From Amycolatopsis mongoliensis (GTDB lineage: Bacteria > Actinomycetota > Actinomycetes > Mycobacteriales > Pseudonocardiaceae): a stretch of DNA of 64,000 bases. Shown here one piece after another: positions 34,316 through 42,760 of the stretch; position 1 is the first letter of the stretch, and the number at the start of each line of letters is the position of its first letter. The notes below the pieces were generated by a model. That model worked only from the letters and a program-made list of their open reading frames with translations, had not been told where the DNA came from and made no database searches. The translations under genes and the position numbers were made by a program. Where the stretch lies: positions 9,238,001 to 9,302,000 of the forward strand of contig NZ_CP127295.1 in assembly GCF_030285665.1 (NCBI RefSeq), written 5' to 3'.

Positions 34316-35188
34316 TCACCGCCGGATTGAACCACGCGGACAGAGAGGCTGCCCCATCCCAACGCGCTCTGCGAAGTCACTCGTCGCCGGACCATCGCCT
34401 GCGGAGCGCATCGAGCTGTTTCTGCGCGATCGGTGTGCTGCCGCCACTTCGCGGCGCTGTTCCGACTTCGGCTCAGCCCGAGCTGCCTCACTGTCAGCTT
34501 CCGCCACCTTCCTCGTCTGCCGCACGTGCGCGTCAAAGCGGGCCCGACCTTCGGCGTATCGCTGCCCCCACTCCTCACGCTGCTTGTCGAAGCCTTCCTG
34601 CCACTCCTGGGTGTCCGGGTCGAAGCCCTCGGGGTAGATGTAGTTCCCCTCGGTGTCGTACTCGGCGGCCATGCCGTACTGGGCCGGGTCGAACTCGGTG
34701 TCCGGCGTGACACCCTCGTTCGCCTGCTTCAGCGACAGCGAGATGCGACGGCGCTCGAGGTCGATGTCGATGACCTTGACCATGACGTCACCGTTGACCT
34801 GGACGACCTGCTCCGGGATCTCGACGTGGCGCTCGGCCAGCTCCGAGATGTGGACCAGACCCTCGATGCCCTCTTCGACGCGCACGAACGCACCGAACGG
34901 AACCAGCTTCGTGACCTTGCCCGGCACGATCTGGCCGATCGCGTGGGTGCGGGCGAACTGGCGCCACGGGTCTTCCTGGGTCGCCTTCAGCGACAGCGAG
35001 ACGCGCTCGCGGTCCATGTCGACGTCCAGGACCTCGACCGTGACCTCCTGGCCGACCTCGACGACCTCGGACGGGTGGTCGATGTGCTTCCAGGACAGCT
35101 CGGAAACGTGCACCAGGCCGTCGACGCCACCCAGGTCCACGAAGGCACCGAAGTTGACGAACCCGTCGCCGCCGCCGTCGAGGCGCAC
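34316..35188 (-). pseudogene. rpsA: 5'-truncated duplicate of ribosomal protein S1 gene
   Basis: From about 35151 leftward the protein matches the last part of actinobacterial S1 almost word for word: VNFGAFVDLGGVDGLVHVSE, KLVPFGAFVRVEEGIEGLVH, and NYIYPEGFDPDTQEWQEGF. These are the third and fourth S1 RNA-binding domains and the acidic linker. A normal S1 is about 490 residues with four domains; here the first two are missing. The C-terminal tail diverges after ARFDAHVRQTRK and lacks the usual Ser/Gly-rich end. The apparent GTG start at 35188 lies in unrelated sequence. This is a partial duplication, not the essential copy, which must lie elsewhere. Confidence 0.85.
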
Positions 35189-35193
35189 GCGTC

Positions 35194-35445
35194 GGTGTTG
35201 AGGTCGTACGGCCCGGGATCGTCGCCGTCCCGGTCGCCGGCGCAGCCGGGTACTTCGGCGGCGAAGAAGCCCTCGCCGAGCTGCTGATCACCGAAGTCGA
35301 AGCCCATGCCGGTGTCGAGTGCCGGGTCGGGGTCGCCGACGGCCTGTTCGCCGCGACCCTCGCAGCCCGCCGCGCGACCTTCGTCCCACCGGGGAGATCG
35401 GCCGGCTTCCTGGCGCCCTTGTCGGTCGCCGCACGTCCGGACCGG
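35194..35445 (+). pseudogene. fragment of Y-family DNA polymerase (ImuB-like)
   Basis: One frame reads GVEVVRPGIVAVPVAGAAGY, FGGEEALAELLITEVEA, then VECRVGVADGLFAATLAARR and FVPPGRSAGFLAPLSV. This is the palm/finger region of actinobacterial ImuB-like (catalytically inactive Y-family) polymerases, which work with DnaE2 and ImuA in SOS mutagenesis. Only about 80 residues remain, with no start and no C-terminus. It begins within 10-40 nt of the rpsA fragment end, on the opposite strand, so an illegitimate join lies near 35150-35194. The stretch 35446-35520 shows nothing clear. Confidence 0.7.
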
Positions 35446-35520
35446 ACGTGTCGCTGGTTGCCGTCCGGGCCGCGCTTTACCTTGCCGCGCCCGGGAAAAC
35501 CGAACGAGGTGAACAACTCC

Positions 35521-35660
35521 ATGCCCCGAAACCCCGCCACGGGCCGACACCGCATCACCCGGCGCACCAAGATCGCAACGGTCGGCATCAGCCTCGCCCT
35601 CGCGGCAGGCTCCCTGGTCGTCGCGACGACGACCGGCGGCACCGGCACCGCCGGAGCGTC
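35521..35660 (+). pseudogene. orphan signal peptide of a secreted protein
   Basis: ATG 35521 has GAGGTG upstream. The peptide MPRNPATGRHRITRRTKIAT is followed by a hydrophobic core ISLALAAGSLVVATTT and a small-residue end GTAGAS, a textbook Sec-type leader. Directly afterwards the sequence turns into IS110 transposase in another frame. So the body of the secreted protein has been lost. A very similar leader start lies at 52662, also next to an IS scar. Confidence 0.65.
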
Positions 35661-35663
35661 CGA

Positions 35664-36402
35664 AGTGGGTCTCGGACATCTTCGGGGTGTCCGGGCGGGC
35701 CATGCTGGCCGCGTTGGCCGCGTTGGCCGCCGGTGAGAGCGACCCGAAACGCTCGCGCAACTGGCCCGCACCTCGATGCGCCGCAAGATCAGCAGGCTGG
35801 AGGAGGCCGTCACCGGCTACTTCACCCGATCACCACGCGTTCCTGCTGTCCACCATGCTGGCCCGCGTGGATGCCGCCACCGCTGACATCGCCCGGGTGG
35901 ACGCCAGGATCGACGAGCTGATCGCCCCTTTCGCGGCGGCGGTCGAGCGACTCGATGAGATCACCGACGTCGGGCGGACCGCCGCCCAGGTGGCCATCCC
36001 CGAGATCGGCCTGGACACGGCGCGCTTCCCGACCCCCGGCCACCTGTGCTCCTGGGCCAAGTTCGCGCCGGGGGTGTCGGAGTCGGCCGGCAAGGACAAA
36101 GGCGCCGGTGCCACCGGCCACGGCAACCCCTATCTGGCCCGAGTCCTCGGTGAGGCCGCCGTGGCCGCCGGCAAGACCGACACCTTCCTCGGCGAGCGCT
36201 ACCGGCGCATCGCCCGCCGCAGCGGCGCCAAGAAAGCCATCATCGCGGTCGGCCGTTCCATCCTCGTGATCATGTGGCACCTGCTGTCCGATCCTGACAC
36301 CCGGTTCCGCGACCTCGGCACCGATTACTTCGCCCGGCACACCAACACCCAGCGCAAGATCCGCAATCACATCAGCCAGCTCAACGCCCTGGCGCCTGAG
36401 CT
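35664..36402 (+). mobile_element. IS110-family transposase fragment
   Basis: Homology begins at WVSDIFGVSGRAMLAALAA, continues as TLAQLARTSMRRKISRLEEA in a second frame, and returns at DHHAFLLSTMLARVDAATAD. The transposase C-terminal (IS116/IS110/IS902) domain follows: IPEIGLDTARFPTPGHLCSW, KDKGAGATGHGNPYLARVLG, FLGERYRRIARRSGAKKA. A missing base near 35749 and an extra C near 35826 disrupt the frame, and both the N-terminal DEDD domain and the normal C-terminus are absent. The element is dead. Confidence 0.8.
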
Positions 36403-36475
36403 CCACACGACAGACCCGGCTCCGCTGCGCTACGCCGAGTGCCTTCGGCCTGCCCACTCACCACCGATTTTCGGC

Positions 36476-36822
36476 TCAGAAGGTGATGACCTGATCGGCC
36501 CACGCCGTCCAGCCGGCGAGGTCGTCGAGGGTGGCGCCTTTCACCAGGGCCTCGGTGGCGATGCCGCGGGCATCGAGGCAGGTGCCGCAGCAGCCCACGT
36601 CGGCGCCGCGGCGGGCGGCGGACTCGACCATCCGGTCCAGGTGGTAGCGGCCGTCAGGCACCTTCTGCCCCGCCACGGCACAGCCGACCGCGTCGCCGAT
36701 CAGGAAACGCGCACGGCGCCGTCCTAGCGGCGGGCCAGAACGCCGGCCAGTCGCAGGCCGTTCCAGGAACGCTCGGTGCCGCACGGAGGGTCGTTGAGGA
36801 TGAACAAGACCCTGCGGCTCAC
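36476..36822 (-). pseudogene. DsrE-like protein gene, broken
   Basis: From GTG 36822 (AGGGGA upstream) the protein reads SRRVLFILNDPPCGTERSWN, GLRLAGVLARR, then TAG where the family has Glu (REGA). A few codons later one T is missing in what should be VRVFLIGDAV. The following frame is intact: DAVGCAVAGQKVPDG, GADVGCCGTCLDARGI and TLDDLAGWTAWADQVITF. DsrE-type proteins relay sulfur or bind metals through the conserved Cys residues (the CCGTC motif here). A nonsense codon plus a frameshift make it a pseudogene. It is adjacent to the PepSY-like gene. Confidence 0.75.
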
Positions 36823-36850
36823 GGCGTTCCCCTGACGCGGAGAGGGCGGG

Positions 36851-37474
36851 CTATTCGTCCGGGTGTTCCTGCATCTGGAGGAATTGGCCGTGCCAAGTGT
36901 GGTACCAGACCGCACCGGTGGTCGCGTTGACCGACAGCATGCCGACGATGTGGTCGCCGTCCAAGGTGTGCAGGGTGTAGTAGCCGGGGAACCGGTCGGG
37001 TTCGCCGGCGTGCAGACCGGTCCGGTGCTCGCGCAGCCACAGGTCGGCGATCCGCACTGCCTGGTCGGGCCCGATGGCAGCGGCTCCGGCCTGATCACGG
37101 GCCGACATCATGCCGTAGGCGGTGTTCCACATCATGGCCGGGCCGGACTCCAGCTGGACAGTGCCGCTACCGGGATCGATCAGAACTTCGGTCGCACGGC
37201 TGCCGTCGGCGGCGAGCAGCTCGGCGTAGTAGCCGTTGCTGAACTGCATGACTTCCCCTACGTGCAGGCCCCGTTGACCAGCGAAGCGCCCGGCCGCCTG
37301 GTCAGCGTCGGCCATGTTGCGCACCGGCCCCTCGCCCGCAACGCCACCCATCATCGTCGTGGGACCGGACGGTCCGGAGACGCCGCCCACGACCCACACG
37401 AGCGAGGCGATCAACGCGGCCGCCGCAGCAACCAGCACGGCAAGCGGCAGCCAGCGCCCACGGAGCGCGGTCAT
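36851..37474 (-). CDS. membrane-anchored PepSY-like protein
   Basis: A 207-residue protein with one N-terminal membrane segment (LPLAVLVAAAAALIASLVWV, residues 10-29) and an outside part with two repeats of a PepSY-like pattern: AAGRFAGQRGLHVGEVMQFS with YYAELLAADG, and DLWLREHRTGLHAGEPDRFP with YYTLHTLDGD and MLSVNATTGAVWYH. PepSY domains bind peptidase-like partners or act in the periplasmic face. Its ATG overlaps the SHOCT gene stop (ATGA), so the two are coupled. Function unknown. Confidence 0.7.
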   Translation of the reverse strand: MTALRGRWLPLAVLVAAAAALIASLVWVVGGVSGPSGPTTMMGGVAGEGPVRNMADADQAAGRFAGQRGLHVGEVMQFSNGYYAELLAADGSRATEVLIDPGSGTVQLESGPAMMWNTAYGMMSARDQAGAAAIGPDQAVRIADLWLREHRTGLHAGEPDRFPGYYTLHTLDGDHIVGMLSVNATTGAVWYHTWHGQFLQMQEHPDE

Positions 37475-37734
37475 CGGGACCTCGGTTTGCCGGCAGCGAG
37501 GTGTTCCCGCGCCTGGGTATAGGCGTCGATGTCGATCTCGCCGGAGGCAAAGCGGCGGTCGAGAATCTGCTCAGGTGTTTCCTGTGGTGGCCGGCCGCGA
37601 CCCTGCTCGTGGCCGCCGCCGGGACGCTGCTGCGTGAGGCGAACCACCGCCCACACGACCAGGCCGATCAACACGATCCACAGCACGGGCATCAAGGCCA
37701 TCCAGGCCCAGCCACCGCCGTTCCAGTACATCAT
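37471..37734 (-). CDS. SHOCT-domain membrane protein
   Basis: An 87-residue protein: one membrane helix (WMALMPVLWIVLIGLVVWAV), a basic-Gln linker, and the SHOCT motif ETPEQILDRRFASGEIDIDA at the C-terminus. SHOCT domains mediate oligomerisation. GGAGG lies 8 nt before ATG 37734; the stop overlaps the PepSY-like start. Such pairs are common in actinomycete copper or envelope stress loci, but I see no metal motif here. Confidence 0.75.
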   Translation of the reverse strand: MMYWNGGGWAWMALMPVLWIVLIGLVVWAVVRLTQQRPGGGHEQGRGRPPQETPEQILDRRFASGEIDIDAYTQAREHLAAGKPRSR

Positions 37735-37902
37735 CGTGCCCACCTCCACGGGGTCAGCCACCGCCTCCCATACTGTTCGCGCGGACCGATAGCTGCTGCC
37801 AGAGCCTTCGGAAACAGCGACCAGGGCCTTTCGGCCTTGCCGTCGCGCCCGGCCGGCACCGTTGGCCCCGCACATAAACCAGCAAATGTCCGGCGGGCGT
37901 GA

Positions 37903-38179
37903 GTGCCGCTGGCCTTGCTGCCGGTCAGCGGCTTGCTGGCCATGGCCCTCGGAGACTGGCCCCTGGCTGACAGGGGCGATGCCCCGCCGCTCACCGCCGC
38001 GCCGTGGGCGGCCCCCGGCTCTGCTGGCGCTCATCGCACCGGCCGTCGGCGGTCTCGTCTTCGGGCTACGAGCACAACGGCGAGGCCGACGCGCCGGTCT
38101 CACGCCGGTCATCGTCGCCAGCCTCGCGATCGTGGGCTCGATCGCGCTGAAGGTCCTCGCGTTCGTCATCACCCGGTGA
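37903..38179 (+). pseudogene. small membrane protein gene with probable frameshift
   Basis: One frame from GTG 37903 reads PLALLPVSGLLAMALGDWPL; a second frame then reads PPALLALIAPAVGGLVFGLR and LTPVIVASLAIVGSIALKVL, with a stop at 38179. Two or three membrane helices and a consistent overall length suggest one small membrane protein whose frame shifts near 38015. The family is not named with confidence. No clear ribosome site. Confidence 0.45.
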
Positions 38180-38479
38180 CAAGCTGAGCCAGGTGGGTTA
38201 TCGCACGAATCGAAGTCTTTTGCTTCGACAGGGCGGTCAGCCGACCTGGGCGGAGATCTAGGCGGCATCGGCACCGACGAAACCCAGCAGTGCGGAACCG
38301 GCTGTGTGTTGCCAAGGTTGTCCGAGCAGGCGGATCCCGGCGACGGGAGTGACGCCGCGGGTGTGGCGAAGACGACCGTGTTCGTCGCGCACCGCGAGTA
38401 CGTTGATCCAGCTGTGGTCTTGGTGGAATCCGGTTGCCCGGACGGTCCGGCCCTTCGTCGTCGCGTTCGGAAGCGCGGG
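38180..38479. other. intergenic, with a possible coding remnant on the minus strand
   Basis: On the minus strand an open stretch of about 65 codons (about 38259-38465) reads ATGFHQDHSWINVLAVRDEH, then RHTRGVTPVAGIRLLGQPWQ and ends in LLGFVGADAA. It looks like protein sequence rather than chance, but has no start codon and no family I know. Otherwise no feature is visible. Confidence 0.3.
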
Positions 38480-39904
38480 TCACCGGGCGGGAGTGTGCTT
38501 TTCGAACAGCACGTCCGGGTGCGCAGGGGCGGGCTGGTCGAGCAGGGGGGCCGGGAGGGACCTCAGGTAGCGGTCGAAGAACGCCAGGACGTAGGTGTTG
38601 ACGATGCGGTGCGCCTTCGCGCCGTCCAGCGGGCCGGTGATCCCGAGTGGGCGCAGCAGCGGGGAGATCAGCTGGGCGTCGCCGAAGTCGGCGTGGTACA
38701 TGCCCGGGATCCGGATCAGGTAGCCGTCCGCGGGGAGCCGGTCCCAGACGGCGCGCATGGTGTTCAGCGACCGGTCGATGTCGCTCTGCCGCCAGCCTTC
38801 CTGCCGCATCGTGTCGCTGTCGCGAGTGAGGAACATGGTGGGCTGGGTCAGCCCGGCCGTGACGACGGGATCGGGCATCCAGGAGTCCATGCTCAGGCAG
38901 GCCCGGAACCGCGTGTCGCGCAGGCAGCCCATGCCCGTGATCTCCCCGCCGAGCGAGAGCCCGAACAGGCCGGTGTGCGCCAGGTCGAGGCGGCCGGTCA
39001 GCCGGCCCGTCGGATCGGCGCGGTCGACGGCGCTCAACCGGTCGAGGGTGAAACGGGTGTCCTCGGCGATGTGGGGGAGGATCGCGTCGGCGAAGGTGCG
39101 GTCGGTCATGCGGGTGTCGAAGTCCGCGACCTGCCCGTCCGGGAAGACGACGGCGGCACTGGAGTACGGGTGGTCGATCCCGGCGACGATGTAGCCGTGC
39201 GAAACGAGCTCTTCGACGCCGAGCGTGTCGTACTGGCGGTAGCCGGCGAGCCCCGTGGCCAGCAGCAGCAACGGGAAGGTGCGGGGAGCAGCCGCCACCG
39301 GGGCGGCGGGGATCGCGTTGGTCCGGACGTCCTTGAGGTGGCTGAACACGAACGGCGGCAGACCGCCGCGGCGCGCGAGCGCGTCGAGCGCGCCGGCGTC
39401 GGGCACGTACGCAGCACGGGGCGCGTGGTCGTCCCGGTCGGCCGGGTACCAGACCTGCACCATCACCTCGCGCCGGTCGGCGGGGTCCGCGGTGAAGATC
39501 TCGGGCCGGTCCTGGTCCACCCAGTGGTAGGTGATGGTGCCGATGCCGTAGGGCCCGGTCGGCTCCGGGAAGGTGAAGACGGGGACCAGGACCGGCAGCG
39601 CCGTGGACGCGGCCAGCCCGAGCAGCCCGCCGGCGATCGCGGCACTCCTGAGGGTAGGGCGCAGCATCGGCCGTCCCGGGCGAAGCAGCCGGTAAAGCCC
39701 GGCCAGGACGAGCACCCCGGCCACGACGTAGGCGGGGACCAGCTGCCAGCGTGGCCCTTCCACCAGTACTTGTGCCGTCGCGACCGGCACCAGCAGCGCG
39801 GTCACCACCGGCCGCAACCACCGCGCCCTGCCCCGCAACGGGATCACCGCCGCGGCGAACGCGACCGACTCGACGCTCATCAAGAGTATTTCCAGCGGTC
39901 TCAC
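38480..39904 (-). CDS. PAF-acetylhydrolase-like membrane hydrolase
   Basis: A 474-residue protein. The first 110 residues hold four hydrophobic helices. The rest is an alpha/beta hydrolase of the platelet-activating-factor acetylhydrolase-like type: VMVQVWYPADRDDHAPRAAY, SHGYIVAGIDHPYSS, LFGLSLGGEITG (nucleophile Ser) and GMYHADFGD (His). Members hydrolyse short-chain ester or phospholipid-like substrates. GTG 39904 follows a GGGGGGAA ribosome site; an in-frame ATG at 39880 is an alternative. Divergent from the baeRF-type gene. Confidence 0.8.
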   Translation of the reverse strand: MRPLEILLMSVESVAFAAAVIPLRGRARWLRPVVTALLVPVATAQVLVEGPRWQLVPAYVVAGVLVLAGLYRLLRPGRPMLRPTLRSAAIAGGLLGLAASTALPVLVPVFTFPEPTGPYGIGTITYHWVDQDRPEIFTADPADRREVMVQVWYPADRDDHAPRAAYVPDAGALDALARRGGLPPFVFSHLKDVRTNAIPAAPVAAAPRTFPLLLLATGLAGYRQYDTLGVEELVSHGYIVAGIDHPYSSAAVVFPDGQVADFDTRMTDRTFADAILPHIAEDTRFTLDRLSAVDRADPTGRLTGRLDLAHTGLFGLSLGGEITGMGCLRDTRFRACLSMDSWMPDPVVTAGLTQPTMFLTRDSDTMRQEGWRQSDIDRSLNTMRAVWDRLPADGYLIRIPGMYHADFGDAQLISPLLRPLGITGPLDGAKAHRIVNTYVLAFFDRYLRSLPAPLLDQPAPAHPDVLFEKHTPAR

Positions 39905-40087
39905 GATTCCCCCCCGCTCCCGGGCCGAGCCGACATCGTGGCGGATCCGGTCACGTTCGCAGCAGAGCCCATGTGCCCCGACAGGGGGTAGGACAGCACC
40001 GGCCCGGCGGTGACTTTCGCCTCTCGCCGCAGGGACCGCACCGGCCCGACCGTAAAGCGGGGCAACGAAAAGAGGGAGGTTACCGCC

Positions 40088-41258
40088 GTGAACACGTCTT
40101 CCCGGCACGACCTCGACATCCTGCTGCGGCAACCCCGGGGACGATCGGTGTCGCTCCACCTGCCGACCCGCCGCGCGGGCGACGGCGCCCGACAGGACCC
40201 GATCGCGTTCGGCAACCTGACCGCCCGCGCGGAGGCGGAACTGACCGAAGGCGGACTGCGCCGACACGAGGTGCTCGACATCATGCGGCCCGCACACCGG
40301 CTCGCGCCGACCCGGAGTTCTGGCGGGACCGCGGTGACGGGCTCGCGGTGTTCCTGCGCCCGAGATGGTGGCGTGCCTTCCGGCTGCCGCTGCCGCTCGG
40401 CGAATCGGTCACCGTCGCCGACCGCTTCCACGTCTCCCCCCTGCTCCCCGTGCTCGCCGGCCACGACGAGTTCTTCGTGCTCGCGCTGAGCGAGAACGAA
40501 GCGCGGCTCTACAACCGCGACCGGTGGCGGATGCACCCGGTGCTCGTTCCCGGGCTGCCCCAAGGTGTCAAGGACGCGCTGCGGTACGACGAGCCACTGA
40601 AGCAGCGCGGCCACCACCTGGGCGTCCGGATCGGCGTGAAGGAACGCACCGTGGTGCATGGGCAAGGGATCGGAGGCGAAGTGCAAAGGAACGCCTCAGC
40701 CGGTACCTGCACACCGTGAGCCATGCCGTCGACACGTTCCTGACCAGGCAACACCGCCCGCTCGTGCTGGCCGGCGTGGAGCGCATCCGGGCGGCCTACC
40801 GCGAAATCACCCACTGCCGGCACGTCCTCACCGCCGGGATCCCGGGCAGCCCCGACCACGTGCCGCCCGCGGAACTGCACACCCGGGCCTGGGAGCTCGT
40901 GGCACCGGTCGCGGCCGGTGCCGAGGCCGAGGCCGTGACCCGCTGCGGGAACACCGCCGGCACCGGGCTGGCGTCCGACGACACCGTCGAGGTGGAGACG
41001 GCCGCCAGGGCCGGACGGGTCGAGGTGCTCTTCGTCTCGTCCGAGGCGACCCCGAACGAACAGCCGAGGTGCGAGACGGCAGCGGTGAGCACCCTGCGAT
41101 CCGGGGGCACCGTCCACGTCGTTCCGGCCGCCGGCGTGCCCGGGCGAGGCCCGCTCGCGGCGCTCTTTCCGGTATCGAGGTTCGCGGCCGTGGCAACGGC
41201 AGCAGGCCAGTCCGCTTGGGGGCGCGCGGGCCCACGGCACGATCGCCAACTCGGGTAG
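40088..41258 (+). pseudogene. baeRF-type (archaeo-eukaryotic release-factor-like) gene with two frameshifts
   Basis: GTG 40088 has GGGAGG upstream. Three frames together give one protein of about 370 residues: RGRSVSLHLPTRRAGDGARQ; then WRDRGDGLAVFLRPRWWRAF with FFVLALSENEARLYNRDRW; then RYLHTVSHAVDTFLTRQHRP, LVLAGVERIRAAYREIT and GRVEVLFVSSEATP. These are features of bacterial baeRF families (eRF1 domain-2/3-like folds) usually linked to stress and ribosome genes. Single bases are lost near 40312 and 40682 (the second in an A-run, CAAAGG for CAAAAGG). Homopolymer loss may be a read error. The exact end is uncertain. Confidence 0.65.
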
Positions 41259-41510
41259 GGCCGGCCAGGTGGCGGGTCGGGTGTTCGCTCACGACGACCG
41301 CGGGGCAGACGGCGGTGTGCAGGCAGGCGCGGCTGACCGGGCCGACCACGAGTTGGTCGGTGGGTTCGCAGGCGCGCACGAGACTGGCGGCGGGCTCGCC
41401 GTGCTCGATGCGGTGCTCGAGCGGGAGCCCGCCGGTGATCCGGTCGAGGTCCGGGCGCAGCCGGGCGCGGACGGCGCAGCCGCCGGAGCTTTTGACGAGC
41501 GGATAACCGG
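41255..41510 (-). pseudogene. universal stress protein remnant
   Basis: On the minus strand, in more than one frame, ARLRPDLDRITGGLPLEHRI, EHGEPAASLVRACEPTDQLV and VGPVSRACLHTAVCPAVVV correspond to the last third of a UspA domain. The ATP-binding GxxGxG signature is lost and there is no start. It is next to the baeRF-type gene, as is usual for these families. Confidence 0.5.
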
Positions 41511-41680
41511 CACGAGGGGACCACCACGAGCATCGACGAGGCAGCGGGCCAGTTCCGGACGGAGGCGCAGGGCCACCGAAAACGACTTTCGGCAGCGGCG
41601 TGGTGCCGTACGTCCCTCGTCCGAACCGTTCCCCGGGCGACAGACTGGGTTCAGGTATAGAGCAGACAGCGTTACCAGCG

Positions 41681-42455
41681 ATGCGAACTTCCGGACAGCT
41701 TTCCCGCCCGCGCCGGCCCTCTCGGCCGAACGCTGCTCGAGTGTTTTCCGACGACGCCGACCTCCGCCGTGCGCCGGAAACCAGCGGACGTCGGCGCCGG
41801 GCGGGCGTCCTGCTGCTGACCGCAGGCGCCGCATACTCGTTGTGGCTGCTGGAGTTCGTCCTGCCGACCGGGCTGTCCCCGGTCCGCAGCTTCGTCAGCG
41901 AGCACTACCCCGTGTTCCAGCCCTACCAGCACCTGTTCCGGGCCGGGGACCTCGTTGCCGGAGCCGGTTTCGTCGCCACGGCCTGGCTCTTGCGGCGCGT
42001 CCTGCCGCCGAACCGGCCAGCAGCCGCGGTGCGCTGGTCCCTCGTCGTGTTCGGCATCGCCACCGTGGCCGACGCGATGTTCGTGCCGGACTGCGTCTCC
42101 ACCGTAGACCCGGTGTGCGCACGCCTCGAGGTCACCGGGCAGGTCTCGTGGCACCACCTGGTGCACCTCGGGTCCAGCGTGGTCGCCCAGCTCGCGGTGG
42201 TCACCCTCGCGTTCGCGGCCGGCCGGCTCGCCGTCCACTGCGGTTCGCGGGCCGACCGGTCGCTGATCCGCCTGCTGTGCACGATCTGGGCCGTGGCCGG
42301 GCTCGGCTGCGTCGCGCTCTACCCGCTCGGCTGGCCCGGGATCCCGCAGCGGATCCAGCTGCTCGCCATGTCCGCCGCCGCGGTGGCTGGCGCGATCCGC
42401 TGCCTCCGCGGTCCCCCACCGCGCTACGGACGGTCTCGTCAGGCCGGTTTCACGG
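41681..42455 (+). CDS. DUF998 family membrane protein (stop codon lost)
   Basis: From ATG 41681 the protein has a charged N-terminus and then six to seven hydrophobic helices typical of DUF998: VLLLTAGAAYSLWLLEFVLP, HLFRAGDLVAGAGFVATAWL, AVRWSLVVFGIATVADAMFV, LVHLGSSVVAQLAVVTLAFA and LLCTIWAVAGLGCVALYPLG. Function unknown. The conserved part ends near 42440, but the frame has no stop until 43354, running through USP and permease sequence on the other strand. The real end has probably been lost by the rearrangement that left the USP remnant. No good ribosome site, so the start is uncertain. Confidence 0.6.
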
Positions 42456-42697
42456 CCGGGCCGAGGGGAACGAGGCGACGGGGCAGATCGCGCGGCGGAG
42501 AAGGGCTTGGCTGGTCGAGCCCAGCAGCAGGCCGCGCAAGCCGCCCCGGCCGTGAGATCCGGCCACCACGAGCTGGCCCGGCGCGTGTGGCCCAGCAAGG
42601 TGCGCGCGAGCCCGGCGATGGCGATCTCCAGCTCGACCGGTACCTCGGGATACCGGGCCCGGACCGCGAAATCCGAGGTCGTCGGAGCCTGGCTCAC
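42450..42697 (-). pseudogene. universal stress protein C-terminal remnant
   Basis: Two frames give FAVRARYPEVPVELEIAIAG, LARTLLGHTRRA and then QLVVAGSHGRGGLRGLLLGS, TSQALLRRAICPVASFPSAR. GSHGRGGLRGLLLGS is the classic UspA ATP-binding signature. One base is out of phase near 42560, and the N-terminal half is absent. Confidence 0.65.
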
Positions 42698-42760
42698 CGA
42701 CGGCCGCTCCGAACGCCTCGAGTGGGCAGTTCGACCCGCCGACCTTCACGTCGCGCGACT

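Noticed and set aside
33906..34319. Minus-strand open frame between the cupin and the rpsA fragment
   Set aside because: No start signal, no family-like segments, overlaps the cupin gene.
34316..35188. The S1 reading frame as a functional rpsA gene
   Set aside because: Two of four S1 domains and the normal C-terminus are missing, and the apparent start lies in unrelated sequence.
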